Shown here: positions 24,048 through 33,246 of the stretch, piece by piece
Layout: each line of letters opens with the position of its first letter
Numbering within the stretch: the first letter of the stretch is position 1
Source: DATATV01 sp036268615
Lineage (GTDB): Bacteria > Actinomycetota > Actinomycetes > Mycobacteriales > Pseudonocardiaceae
Length of the DNA: 64,000 nt
Assembly (NCBI GenBank): GCA_036268615.1
Contig: DATATV010000007.1
Span: forward strand, 124,001-188,000
Direction of reading: 5' to 3'
Made by a program: the position numbers and the translations under genes
Notes under the pieces: model-generated
The model's input: only the letters and a program-made list of their open reading frames with translations
What the model was told of the DNA's origin: nothing
Database searches by the model: none

Positions 24048-26405
24048 CTACGGGACCGGAGTCGGCTTGGCGAAGCCGAAGTAGTCGATGTTGGCCACTC
24101 CAGGCGCGGAACCCAACGCCACCAGATAGACATCGTGTACGCCGGAGGTGGACGTGATCGGGGTGGACTCGGTGACGTAGTTGTCGAATCCGCCGGTCGC
24201 GGCGACGGTCATCGTGCCGATCACCGGACCGGTGACGCTGTCGATCCGGATCTGGAACTGCCGGCCCGCGTACTGCGGGTCCGAGCCGATGCTGCCGGTG
24301 AACACCGTGCGGCCGGTACCGAAGTTGACCGCGTGGTACTCCGCCCAGTCACCACCGTCGAAGCCGCCGAGCACCGTACCGGTACCGGCGGCGTGCGTGC
24401 TGACACCGCTGTTGTCGACGTATCGCTCGGCCTGCACCGTGGTCTGCGCCACTACGGCACCGCCGACCCACTTCGGTACCCCGAACTGGTAGGCGCCTTC
24501 GCTGGGCCGCGGGTCGCGGTAGCCGTCGGTGGCCGGCGGCCGGACCGCACCGGCCGAGCGCGCGGGTGACTGCGGCTGGAGCGAGTAGTCGTGCGTCTGC
24601 GGGCTGACGAACAGCGGATCGGTGGAGTAGGGCAGGTTGTCGGTCTCGGTGACGCCGGCATTGGTGTCCACGTTGCCGATGTTGTTGTCCACCTGCATGT
24701 TGGTGTACGTGCTGCCGAACAGGCTGACGGCCTTGGTGTCCGTGCCGGAGGTGTTGTTGTAGACCTTGTTGCCCGACGAGGTGTCGCCGTTGAACAGCGC
24801 CACCCCGTAACTCGTGTTGTCCCATGCCACGTTGTCGTAGATCGTGGCGTTGTACACCTCGTTGTCCAGGTAGATGCCAGGCGCCGGGGCGAAGGCGGCG
24901 AGCGGCGCGGGATCGTGCAGCAGGTTGTGGTCGAACCTGCTGCCGGCCAGGTTCACCGAGCAGCAGACGTAGATCGCGCCGCCGTCGTTGACCAGGTTGT
25001 TGTAGTCGGACAGGTCGTTGTAGGAGATCGCGTCGCCGGACACGGTCAGGCCGGCGACCTTGTTGTCGATGTTGACATCGGTGCGGCCGCTGCCGGCCAC
25101 CGTGTTGTGGCTGATCGTGTCGTTCGTGCCGACCACGTTGATGCCGGCCGCGTAGCTACCCAGGTAGTCCACGTTGGTGATCGTGTTGTTGGTGACCGTG
25201 TTCCCGGAACCCGCGACCAGCACGCCGTTGCCCGCGCTCCAGTTGATGGTGCTGTCGCGCAGCGTGTTCGCGGTGCCGTTGAGCTGGATGCCCGAGGTCG
25301 TCTCCCCGGCGCTGATCGCCGCGCAGCCGTCGGATGCGGACACCATGTTCGGGTCCGGCGTCAGGTCGTCGTAGGCCGAGATGTACTGCCCGACCAGGCC
25401 GTCGATGACGTCGTGCGAGGAGGTGGCGGAGGTCGTCACCGTGGTGGCCCGCACGTCGATACCGACCAGCGAGGTGTAGGACCGGCCGGACAGGTCGAAG
25501 CCGACCGCCCGCTGCTTGGCCTCGACCGTGTGGCCGGCCGGGCTGTCGCCGTCCTGGGTCCACAGGTACAGCTCGTGCGAACCGGGCTGGTAGTACCACT
25601 CGCCGGCGTGGCCGAGCACTTCCAGCTTGCCGCTGAGGAAGTAGCTGGTGGTCTGGTTGGGACTCAGGCTGATGCAGTCGGGCAGGCTGCTCGCGGTCAC
25701 GCTGCCGACCGCGGAGCTGGTCACCGGGTCGGACTCGGTGACGAACCAGTTCCGGGCGGTCAGCCGGGCGCCGGTCCAGTAGCCCGGCGGCTGGGTGAGC
25801 GCGGTGTCCGAGACGCTCGTCTGGGTGCCGGCCTGGGCCGTCGCTTCGGTCGGCGTCAGCAGGTTGTTGCCCGGATAGGGCCACTGCGCCTCGATGTCGG
25901 CTCCGCCGTCGACGAAGACCTGGTTGCCCGGCAGCGCCGGGTTGAGCACCACGTCGGCCTGGTAGATGTGGCCGCCCTGGACGCCCCCGGCGAACGGGGA
26001 GCCGGCCAGGAAGCTGTCGCCGGACTCCAGCCCGGTCAGGTCGGCGCTGGTGACCTGGGACCAGCCGGTCACCGGGTCGGTGCCGTCGACAGTCACCGTC
26101 GCGCCCGGCGCCGCGGTGTAGGTGATCGGCGCGGCCGCCGTGCCCTGCTGGGCGGGGGTGATGGTTTCCCGGTACGTGCCGGACGCGATCTGACAGGTGT
26201 CGCCGGCGACCATCACCGTCGCGCAGCGCTGGATGTGTTGGAAGGGCGCGGAAGCGGAGCCCGCATGACTGTCGGAGCCGGACGGGTTCACGTAGTAGGT
26301 CGTGCCGTGGGACGGGTGGCTGGGGGCGGCGATTCCTCCGATCGAGGCCAGGACCGTCGCAGCGACAATGCTCGTTAGTCGTGATGCGGATAAGTTCATC
26401 GTCAT
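24048..26405 (-). CDS. Secreted parallel beta-helix protein with C-terminal CBM6-like domain
   Basis: The protein is 785 residues from ATG 26405, or 783 from the ATG two codons later. A signal peptide (LTSIVAATVLASIGGIAAPSHP) is followed by TTYYVNPSGSDSHAGSASAPFQHIQRC, the usual opening of right-handed beta-helix polysaccharide-active proteins. Repeats rich in N-x-I/V (NTVTNNTITNV, NDTISHNTVAGSG, NKVYNNTSG) run through the middle. The last 130 residues (QAERYVDNSG, FDGGDWAEYHAVNFG) resemble a CBM6 sugar-binding domain. It probably cleaves or binds a plant-type polysaccharide outside the cell. Codon 5 is TTA. A GntR-type site lies 4 bp upstream of the start. Confidence 0.85.
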   Translation of the reverse strand: MTMNLSASRLTSIVAATVLASIGGIAAPSHPSHGTTYYVNPSGSDSHAGSASAPFQHIQRCATVMVAGDTCQIASGTYRETITPAQQGTAAAPITYTAAPGATVTVDGTDPVTGWSQVTSADLTGLESGDSFLAGSPFAGGVQGGHIYQADVVLNPALPGNQVFVDGGADIEAQWPYPGNNLLTPTEATAQAGTQTSVSDTALTQPPGYWTGARLTARNWFVTESDPVTSSAVGSVTASSLPDCISLSPNQTTSYFLSGKLEVLGHAGEWYYQPGSHELYLWTQDGDSPAGHTVEAKQRAVGFDLSGRSYTSLVGIDVRATTVTTSATSSHDVIDGLVGQYISAYDDLTPDPNMVSASDGCAAISAGETTSGIQLNGTANTLRDSTINWSAGNGVLVAGSGNTVTNNTITNVDYLGSYAAGINVVGTNDTISHNTVAGSGRTDVNIDNKVAGLTVSGDAISYNDLSDYNNLVNDGGAIYVCCSVNLAGSRFDHNLLHDPAPLAAFAPAPGIYLDNEVYNATIYDNVAWDNTSYGVALFNGDTSSGNKVYNNTSGTDTKAVSLFGSTYTNMQVDNNIGNVDTNAGVTETDNLPYSTDPLFVSPQTHDYSLQPQSPARSAGAVRPPATDGYRDPRPSEGAYQFGVPKWVGGAVVAQTTVQAERYVDNSGVSTHAAGTGTVLGGFDGGDWAEYHAVNFGTGRTVFTGSIGSDPQYAGRQFQIRIDSVTGPVIGTMTVAATGGFDNYVTESTPITSTSGVHDVYLVALGSAPGVANIDYFGFAKPTPVP

Positions 26406-26408
26406 CCA

Positions 26409-26421
26409 ATCGCTAATCGAT
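26409..26421. promoter_or_regulatory. GntR operator copy 1 (beta-helix gene)
   Basis: ATCGCTAATCGAT, a 13-bp palindrome of the form ATCGnTAAyCGAT. It lies immediately upstream of the beta-helix start codon and matches two further copies near the GntR and ABC genes. Confidence 0.75.
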
Positions 26422-26631
26422 AACAGCAGAACCCTAACCGCGCCCGGGAACGCGGTCAATGACGACCTGCGGCCTAGCCGGTCCGGTGGCTGCCGCTCTC
26501 ACCAGGGCTTCCGTGCGGGTGGGCGCAACCGGTCAGCACCGGTTCGGCCCACCCGCCGGCCTGCTGCGGGTGACGTGCATGGTGTGTTCCGCCCCTCCGT
26601 CACCGGTCGAGATCAGCGGACACTCTCGGCT

Positions 26632-26644
26632 ATCGTTAACCGAT
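26632..26644. promoter_or_regulatory. GntR operator copy 2 (autoregulatory)
   Basis: ATCGTTAACCGAT, the same 13-bp palindrome, 23 bp before the GntR start codon. A site so close to the start would serve autorepression. Confidence 0.75.
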
Positions 26645-26667
26645 ACGTCAAGGGAGCGGGAGTGGAT

Positions 26668-27318
26668 ATGGCATCAACGTACGGTCAGGCGTTGCCCCGG
26701 GTGCTGCTGTCCGACCAGGCCTACGACGTGGTGCGCCGGTCCATCCTGGACGGCACGCTGATCCCCGGTTCCCGCATCGTCGAGTCCGAGATCGCCCGCC
26801 AGCTCGGGGTGAGCCAGGCACCGGTGCGTGAGGCGGTGAAACGGCTGGCCCACGAGGGTCTGATCACCTCACTGCCCCGGCGCGGCAGCTACGTCGCACA
26901 GATCTCCGAGGAGGAGGCCGACGACGCCCGGGACGTGCGCGCGCTGCTGGAGGAGGCGGCGGCCCGGGACGCGGTCACCCATTTCGACGCGGCCGCCCGG
27001 GAACGGCTGGAAGCGCTGGTGGCGGCCATGCGGGTGGACGCGGCCGGCGACGACCTGGCCGCCTTCCGGGTGCACGACATGGCCTTCCACCGTGCCGTGG
27101 TCGAGTTGAGCGGGAACAGCTACCTGCCCCGACTGTGGGACGTGATGGAGTCCAGCCTGCTCAGCCTGCGGATAGTGGGCGACCCGGGCTTCACCGGCAG
27201 CTGGACCGAGATGGCCGAGGCACACCAACGCCTGGTCGAGCTGTTGGCCAGCGGCAATCGCGGCCAGGCGGCGGCCGGTTTCCACGGGCACGCCACCGGC
27301 CTGGACGGGCCGGCGTGA
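26668..27318 (+). CDS. GntR-family regulator, FadR/FCD type
   Basis: The protein is 216 residues from ATG 26668, with GGGAG five bases before it; a GTG two codons earlier is also possible. The winged helix reads RSILDGTLIPGSRIVESEIARQLGVSQAPVREAVKRLAHEGLI, and the FCD effector domain has the metal-binding residues within FRVHDMAFHRAVVELSGN. FCD-type GntR proteins sense sugar acids and related organic acids. Three identical-type palindromes in the flanking control regions define its likely regulon: itself, the beta-helix gene and the ABC importer operon. Confidence 0.9.
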   Translation: MASTYGQALPRVLLSDQAYDVVRRSILDGTLIPGSRIVESEIARQLGVSQAPVREAVKRLAHEGLITSLPRRGSYVAQISEEEADDARDVRALLEEAAARDAVTHFDAAARERLEALVAAMRVDAAGDDLAAFRVHDMAFHRAVVELSGNSYLPRLWDVMESSLLSLRIVGDPGFTGSWTEMAEAHQRLVELLASGNRGQAAAGFHGHATGLDGPA

Positions 27319-27408
27319 ATCGGCAGGGGCCCGAACACGCAGCGCGACCCGCTGTCACTGGCCGCTGAGGCATCTTGACAGATCCGCCGCCAGGCATTTC
27401 GATGAGCC

Positions 27409-27421
27409 ATCGGTAATCGAT
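27409..27421. promoter_or_regulatory. GntR operator copy 3 (ABC importer operon)
   Basis: ATCGGTAATCGAT, the third copy of the 13-bp palindrome, 19 bp before the start of the solute-binding protein gene. Confidence 0.75.
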
Positions 27422-27440
27422 AGACGATTGAAGGTGCTCC

Positions 27441-28715
27441 ATGGCGCACATACGACGGCGTGTGTTCGTGACCGGGTTTGCCGCACTGGCAGCCCTGTCG
27501 CTGGTGGCGTGTTCCTCTTCCTCGGGCGGCTTCCAACAGGCGGGTGGGTCCGGCTCGACCACGTCGGCGAAGCTGCGCGTACTGGTCAACATCTCCCCGG
27601 TGCTGACCGAGCAGTTCTACAAGAATCTCGTTGCGCCGTACGAGAAGGCGCATCCGGGCACGACCGTCACGATCGAGGCGCCGACCGCGTCGGACGTGAG
27701 CACGACGTTGCAGCAGGAGCTCGCCGCGGGCTCGGCGCCCGATCTGGTCACCGGCAGCCTGTCCACCCAGGTGGTGCCGCAGCTGACCGCGCTGCCCGAC
27801 CAGCCGTGGGTGACCAGCACGCCCTACGCGGTGCAGTCCGAGGTCGACGGCAAGATCTGGCAGGCCGGCAGCGGCAACCAGGTGCAGTCGGTCGTCTTCT
27901 ACAACAAGACCGCCTTCGGCAAGGCCGGCATCACCAGCCCGCCCAAGAGCATGGACGAGTTCACCCAGGACCTGGTCAAGCTCAAGAACGCCGGTTATGC
28001 CGGCACCCAGACCGCGGGTGACTGGGTCACCGGCGCGCAGGTCCAGATGATGGCCAACCCGAACGTGCTCAACACCAACCCCGACTGGTTCAGCCAGCGC
28101 GACAAGGGCACGGTCAGCTTCGCCAACAGCAACTGGACCAAGGTGCTGGACATCTACCAGAGCTGGGTCACCCAGGGCCTGACCTCACCCGACGCGATGG
28201 GCCTGAAGTACCAGGACTCCATCGACCAGTTCATGGCGGGCAAGTCCGGCACCTACATCATGGGCAGCTGGCTGGTGCCCACGCTCGACGCCGCGAAGCT
28301 GCCCTTCGACGTGGGTGTGTTCTCGATGCCCTCGCTCACCGGTGCCCCGGCCCCGCTGGCCGGCGGTCCGTCCGTGCCGTGGTCGATCCTGAAGTCCTCC
28401 AAGAACCAGGCCGCCGCGCTGAGCCTGTTGCAGTACCTGGTCACCGACAGGACCGCGGTCACCGCGGAGCTCCAGGCCGAGGGCAACTTCCGCAAGGGCT
28501 ACGACTATCCGGGCTCGCCGCTGAACAAGGCGGTCGGCGCGATCGTGGCCTCGGCGACCAGCACCGTGGTGGCCTCCAACGGCCAGGGCGACAACTCCGC
28601 GCCGGACGGCTTCGGCGACGAGATCAACAAGCTGGCGCAGGGCCTCTACGTCGGGGACAGCGCGCAGCAGGTGATCAGCGGCCTCGACTCCTGGTACACG
28701 TCGAATGCGAACTGA
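27441..28715 (+). CDS. ABC sugar importer solute-binding lipoprotein
   Basis: The protein is 424 residues. The signal peptide ends in a lipobox, LSLVAC, with Cys24 as the lipidated residue, followed by a Ser/Gly-rich linker. The rest is a MalE/UgpB-like binding protein (family 1), e.g. SDVSTTLQQELAAGSAPDLVTG and SVVFYNKTAFGKAGI. It would be anchored outside the membrane and deliver an oligosaccharide or sugar acid to the two permeases that follow. It overlaps the first permease by 11 bp. No ATPase gene is in the unit, so a shared MsiK-type ATPase is likely. Confidence 0.9.
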   Translation: MAHIRRRVFVTGFAALAALSLVACSSSSGGFQQAGGSGSTTSAKLRVLVNISPVLTEQFYKNLVAPYEKAHPGTTVTIEAPTASDVSTTLQQELAAGSAPDLVTGSLSTQVVPQLTALPDQPWVTSTPYAVQSEVDGKIWQAGSGNQVQSVVFYNKTAFGKAGITSPPKSMDEFTQDLVKLKNAGYAGTQTAGDWVTGAQVQMMANPNVLNTNPDWFSQRDKGTVSFANSNWTKVLDIYQSWVTQGLTSPDAMGLKYQDSIDQFMAGKSGTYIMGSWLVPTLDAAKLPFDVGVFSMPSLTGAPAPLAGGPSVPWSILKSSKNQAAALSLLQYLVTDRTAVTAELQAEGNFRKGYDYPGSPLNKAVGAIVASATSTVVASNGQGDNSAPDGFGDEINKLAQGLYVGDSAQQVISGLDSWYTSNAN

Positions 28716-29685
28716 CGTGTCGGTCGTCGAGTCCGCGACCGGACGGCACCCGGGAGGAGGCGGCCCGCTGGCCGCCTCCCCGGAGCGCCATCCCTTGCGC
28801 GGCAGACGATTCCAGGTAGCTCCCGGGCTGGCGCGGGCGGGTATGCTGGCGCCGGCAACCGTGCTGATCGCCCTGTTCATGCTGGTGCCGATCGTGCTCG
28901 CCGGTTACCTCAGCTTCACCGACTGGGACGGCCTGACGCCGAACCCGAAGCTGGTCGGCTGGGCCAACTACACGCACCTGTTCGCCGACGCCGACGTCCG
29001 ACAGGCGGCGGTGGTCACCCTGGTGATCACCGTGATCGGCACGCTGGCCTGCAACGTCGCCGGACTGGGCCTGGCCATGCTGCTCAACCGGCCCAGCAGG
29101 CTGAACCACCTGCTGCGCGCGGTGGTGTTCTACCCCTACGTCGTCGGGCCGATCATCATCGGCTTCCTCTGGTCGGCCATCCTCGGCGCGGACGGCGCGA
29201 TCGCCTCGGTGCTCACCGCGGGCCACCACAGCCCGTGGCCGTTCCTGTCCGATCCGGCCTGGGCGGTCGGCAGCATCACCGCGGTGGTGGTCTGGTCGCA
29301 GTTCGGCGTGAACGTGGTGCTGTACCTGGCCGGGCTGCAGACGATCCCGGCGAGTCTGCTGGAGGCGGCCCGGGTGGACGGGGCGAACCGCTGGCAGACC
29401 TTCCGGGCGGTCACCTGGCCGGTACTGGCCCCGTCGGTGACGGTGAACCTGGTGCTGGTGCTGGTCGGGCTGCTGCGGGTGTACGAGATCGTGCTGGCGC
29501 TGACCAACGGCGGCCCGGCCGGCCGCACCAACACCTTCGCCTTCCTCATCCTGTCCAGTTCGTTCAAGGCCAACAAACTCGGTTACGGGGCGGCGCAGGC
29601 GATGACGCTGATGGTGGTGATCGGCGCGTTGGCACTGGGCCTGACCGCGCTGCGCCAGCGGGCGGACCGGGCGGTGAGCGCATGA
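28705..29685 (+). CDS. ABC sugar importer permease (MalF-like)
   Basis: The protein is 326 residues with six membrane segments, beginning LARAGMLAPATVLIALFMLVPIVLAGYLSF. The cytosolic coupling motif is EAARVDGANRWQTFRAVTWP. It is translationally coupled on both sides. The N-terminal 35 residues are Gly/Arg-rich and a later start is possible, but the ATG at 28705 fits the overlap with the binding-protein gene. Confidence 0.88.
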   Translation: MRTDVSVVESATGRHPGGGGPLAASPERHPLRGRRFQVAPGLARAGMLAPATVLIALFMLVPIVLAGYLSFTDWDGLTPNPKLVGWANYTHLFADADVRQAAVVTLVITVIGTLACNVAGLGLAMLLNRPSRLNHLLRAVVFYPYVVGPIIIGFLWSAILGADGAIASVLTAGHHSPWPFLSDPAWAVGSITAVVVWSQFGVNVVLYLAGLQTIPASLLEAARVDGANRWQTFRAVTWPVLAPSVTVNLVLVLVGLLRVYEIVLALTNGGPAGRTNTFAFLILSSSFKANKLGYGAAQAMTLMVVIGALALGLTALRQRADRAVSA

Positions 29686-30557
29686 CCAACACCCAACCGC
29701 GCGTCCGGTCCCGGCCCGAGCCCGGCCGGCGCGGCATGACCACCGTCAAATGGGTGGTGCTGGTGCCGGTGCTGCTGGTCATGCTCGTGCCGGCGTACCT
29801 GCTGGTGGTGAACTCGTTCAAGTCCCAACAGGACATCACCCTGCATCCGTTCGGCGTACCGCTGCACGGACTGTCGTTGCGGTACCTGCGCACGGCACTG
29901 TCCTCGCCGGACTTCTCCCTGGTCCGCGCCTACCTGGTGACCGCGGCGTTCGCGGTGGGGGTGAACGTGCTGTCCATCCTGGTCAGCGGGCCGGCCGCCT
30001 ACGTCATCGCCCGGGGCACCCGGGTGGGCTACCGGGTGCTGCTGGGGATCTTCCTGGTGGGCCTGTTCATTCCGAGCCAGGTGCTGGTCATCCCGGTGAT
30101 CTACGTGCTGAAGTTCCTCGGTCTGATGGGCACCGTGCCGGGCTTCCTGCTGTTCGAGACGACGCTGACCCTGCCGACCTCGATGTTCCTCTACGTCTCC
30201 TACGTCAGGACACTGCCCCGGGAACTGGACGAGGCGGCCCGGATGGACGGCGCCGGGCCGGGCACCACGTTCTGGCGGATCATCTTCCCGCTGATGCGGC
30301 CGGTGGTGATCACCGCGATCATCCTGAACACGATCGGGGTGTGGACCGACTTCGTCAACCCGCAGATCATCCTCGGCCCCGGTTCGAGCCTCTACACGGT
30401 CACCACGAGCGTGTACGCCGCGATCGGGCAGTACTCCACGAACTACACCGTGGTGTACCCGAACCTGCTCATCGCGGTGGTGCCGGTGCTGGTGTTCTTC
30501 ATCATCATGCAGCGCAACATAGTCTCCGGCCTCACCACCGGGGCGACGAAGGGATGA
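29682..30557 (+). CDS. ABC sugar importer permease (MalG-like)
   Basis: The protein is 291 residues. It opens with WVVLVPVLLVMLVPAYLLVVNSFKSQ, has six helices, and carries the coupling motif DEAARMDGAGPGTTFWRIIFPLMRP. The start overlaps the MalF-like stop (ATGA), and its own stop overlaps the next start the same way. With the lipoprotein and MalF-like protein it forms a CUT1-type importer lacking its own ATPase. Confidence 0.9.
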   Translation: MTNTQPRVRSRPEPGRRGMTTVKWVVLVPVLLVMLVPAYLLVVNSFKSQQDITLHPFGVPLHGLSLRYLRTALSSPDFSLVRAYLVTAAFAVGVNVLSILVSGPAAYVIARGTRVGYRVLLGIFLVGLFIPSQVLVIPVIYVLKFLGLMGTVPGFLLFETTLTLPTSMFLYVSYVRTLPRELDEAARMDGAGPGTTFWRIIFPLMRPVVITAIILNTIGVWTDFVNPQIILGPGSSLYTVTTSVYAAIGQYSTNYTVVYPNLLIAVVPVLVFFIIMQRNIVSGLTTGATKG

Positions 30558-32446
30558 GCGCCGCAGCGGGCCCGATGATCCGGGCCGCCACACCGATCGC
30601 CGAGCCGCCGCGCTGGGCCACCCTGCAGCGCGAGCTGTTCGACCTGCTGGACGCCGGCTGGCGCCGGTTCGAACAGCTCTACTGCGATCCGGACGGCTCC
30701 CTTGTCTACAGTGGACGAACCTTCGGCCGGGACGGGGCCGACGACTTCTACGAACCGTTCTTCAACTGGCCCGCGCTCTACCTGCTCGGTGGCGCCGACG
30801 ACCTGCTGGACGCGTGCAAACGGCACTGGCGCGGGGTGACCGCGCAGTTGGGCCGGCGCGGACTGCTCACCGACGAGTTCGAGAACGGGTACGACTGGTT
30901 CCACCAGGGCGAGTCGCTGCTGTTGTTCTACAACATCTGTGCGGCCGATCCGGACGACGAGTACTTCCGTGATCGGGCGCACCGGTTCGCCGACCTCTAC
31001 CTCGCCGACGCGCCGGCCGGCAACTACGACCCCGCCCTGCGGATGATGCGCGCACCCCATGTCGGCGCGCTCGGTCCCCGGCCCGGCCTCGGCGAGGACC
31101 GTCCCTTCTCGGCGGCGAACCTCGGCATGCGGCGATACGGGCTGCCGGTCCGCGATCTGGCCGGCATCAACACCTGGTCGGATCTGGCCGACCCGGCGAA
31201 CGCGGTGCGGATGGCCGAGGAGATGAACCGGCGGCTCGGCGTCGGCGACGTACCGCTGAACCTGGCCAGCACCTCGTTGGTCACCAACGCCTGGCTCTAC
31301 GACCAGGCCGACCGCTACGCCGAGTTCGTCACCGGTTATCTGGACGCCTGGGCCGAACGGGCCGCCGACAACGGCGGGCTGATCCCGGACAACGTGGGGC
31401 CTGCCGGCGAGGTCGGCGAACTGCACGGCGGTCGCTGGTACGGCGGCCACTACGGCTGGAGTTGGCCGCACGGCCTGTACAGCGTGATCGCGCCGGCGCT
31501 GATCGGCGCGCTGAACGCGACCCTGGTCAGCGGTCGGGACCAGCCGATGGACCTGCCCCGCGCGGCCCTGGTGACGGCGCTCGCCCAGGCCCGCCGGGCC
31601 GCTCTCGATCCGGCGGACGCCACCTTCTTCGAACACTGGCACGAGCGGCTGGGTACCGAGGTCGAGCGGGATCTGCTGCTGGTGCCCTACCGGCACGACG
31701 AGCACGGCTGGTTCGACTACCAGCCGCTGCCGCCGGCGTACCCGACCTGGCTGTGGTGGCTCAGCCGGGCGCCGGGTGATCACGCGCTGCTGGTCGGGCT
31801 GGCCCACGGGTCGGGCTACGACTGGCGGCAGGTGCGCGACTTCCGGGAGAAGGAGGAGGCCGGCCACGAGCCACCCTGGCTCAGCTATCTCGCCGACGAG
31901 AACCCCGACTACCCGGAACGTGCGCTACGGATGGCGATCGACCAGGTGCGCCGGCAGACGCAGCTCATGGAGCAGTACCCCACCCCACCGCCGGAGGACG
32001 ACATCCACTGGTGGCAGCGGCTCAACCCGGTGGTCACCGAGGTGCTCGGCCAGCTCGTCGCCGGGGCGCCGCAACAGCTCTACAACGGTGGTCTGCCCTT
32101 CGCCCAGCTCCGCTGGGACGACCCGGTCCGCGACCGGCCGGGACTGCCGGCCGGGGTGGCCGCCCTGGTCGAGCAGCTCGACGACGCCGAGATCACCGTG
32201 CACCTGGTGAACCTGGACCCCACCGGAGCGCGCACCGTGCAGGTCACCGGCGGCGGCTACGGCGAGCACCCGGTCACCGCGGCGACCCCGGTCGCCGAGG
32301 GAGCCCGATCGGTGGCCGTGCCGACGGGCACCCGGCTGCGCGTCGAACTGCCGCCGCACACCGAGATCCGGCTGCGGCTGCGCTTCTCCCGGCTGGGCGG
32401 GGTCGCCCGCCACCAACACCGACGTCACAACCCGACAGGAGCCTGA
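30554..32446 (+). CDS. Large intracellular protein, predicted (alpha/alpha) barrel carbohydrate enzyme
   Basis: The protein is 630 residues with no signal peptide. It is rich in aromatic residues and short helical repeats (DDFYEPFFNWPALYLLGGADDLLDACKRHWRG, NGYDWFHQGESLLLFYNICAADPDDEYF), which suggest a six-hairpin glycosidase-like barrel. The last 120 residues look like a beta-sandwich (EITVHLVNLDPTGARTVQVTGGGYGEHPV). I do not recognise a named family. It is coupled to the importer and followed by an RraA-like aldolase and an aldo/keto reductase, so it probably acts on the imported sugar. Confidence 0.6.
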   Translation: MSAAAGPMIRAATPIAEPPRWATLQRELFDLLDAGWRRFEQLYCDPDGSLVYSGRTFGRDGADDFYEPFFNWPALYLLGGADDLLDACKRHWRGVTAQLGRRGLLTDEFENGYDWFHQGESLLLFYNICAADPDDEYFRDRAHRFADLYLADAPAGNYDPALRMMRAPHVGALGPRPGLGEDRPFSAANLGMRRYGLPVRDLAGINTWSDLADPANAVRMAEEMNRRLGVGDVPLNLASTSLVTNAWLYDQADRYAEFVTGYLDAWAERAADNGGLIPDNVGPAGEVGELHGGRWYGGHYGWSWPHGLYSVIAPALIGALNATLVSGRDQPMDLPRAALVTALAQARRAALDPADATFFEHWHERLGTEVERDLLLVPYRHDEHGWFDYQPLPPAYPTWLWWLSRAPGDHALLVGLAHGSGYDWRQVRDFREKEEAGHEPPWLSYLADENPDYPERALRMAIDQVRRQTQLMEQYPTPPPEDDIHWWQRLNPVVTEVLGQLVAGAPQQLYNGGLPFAQLRWDDPVRDRPGLPAGVAALVEQLDDAEITVHLVNLDPTGARTVQVTGGGYGEHPVTAATPVAEGARSVAVPTGTRLRVELPPHTEIRLRLRFSRLGGVARHQHRRHNPTGA

Positions 32447-32454
32447 GCCCAGTC

Positions 32455-33246
32455 ATGTCCGCATCACGCCAATCCGAACTCAGCGCCGTCTGGCCCCTGC
32501 CGGTGCGCGGGCCGGCCTACGAACGCGGCGATCCCGACCTCGTCGCGGCGATGGCGCCGATCAGCAGCGCGACCGCGTGCGCTCAGCTGCACCAGCTCGG
32601 CATCACCCGCACCTTCGTCCAGGGACCGACGTCGTTGGTGCCCGGGCAGCGGGTCGTGGGTTCGAGCGTGACCCTGCAGTTCATGCCGCAGCGGGAGGAC
32701 GTGGCCAGCGGCGTCGCGCAGGAGTACGTCGAGCGGACCACCGCGCTGTGGGCGGTGCTGGAAACCGTGCGCCCCGGGGACGTGCTCGTCGTGCAGGCCT
32801 ACGGCAGCGCCTTCACCGGGTGCCTCGGCGACATGCTGGTCCGCTACTTCAAACGGCGCGGCGGCGCGGGAATCGTCGTCGACGGGCGGGTCCGGGACGC
32901 GCCCCGGTTGCGCAAGCTCGGGGTGCCGATCTGGTGCACCGGCACGACCCCGCACTACGCGTCCCAGTCCGAGCTGTTCCCGTGGGCCTACGACGTGCCG
33001 GTCGCGGTGGGCGGGGTGCTCTGCCTGCCGGGTGACCTGGTGGTCGCCGACGACGACGGCGCGGTGGTGGTGCCGCGGCGCAGCGCCGCCGAAGTGGTCC
33101 ACCGGGCGGGTGACCACGAGCAGTGGGAGGTGTTCAGCCGGATGCGCATCGACCAGGGCGCGGTGCTCAGCGACTACTACCCGCTCACTCAGGACAGTCG
33201 CGCGGAGTACGAGGCCTGGCAGGCCGAGCAGGACCAGCAGGCGTGA
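32455..33246 (+). CDS. RraA/HMG-aldolase-family protein
   Basis: The protein is 263 residues. Signature stretches include ISSATACAQLHQLGI, GDVLVVQAYGSAFTGCLGDMLVRYFKRRGGAGIVVDGRVRDAPRLRKLGVPIW and PGDLVVADDDGAVVVPR, which cover the metal-site Arg/Asp residues (GRVRD) of RraA-fold aldolases. Such proteins cleave 4-hydroxy-2-oxo acids to pyruvate and an aldehyde or oxo acid; others only resemble RNase E inhibitors. The catabolic context favours an aldolase for the sugar acid taken up here. Confidence 0.8.
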   Translation: MSASRQSELSAVWPLPVRGPAYERGDPDLVAAMAPISSATACAQLHQLGITRTFVQGPTSLVPGQRVVGSSVTLQFMPQREDVASGVAQEYVERTTALWAVLETVRPGDVLVVQAYGSAFTGCLGDMLVRYFKRRGGAGIVVDGRVRDAPRLRKLGVPIWCTGTTPHYASQSELFPWAYDVPVAVGGVLCLPGDLVVADDDGAVVVPRRSAAEVVHRAGDHEQWEVFSRMRIDQGAVLSDYYPLTQDSRAEYEAWQAEQDQQA

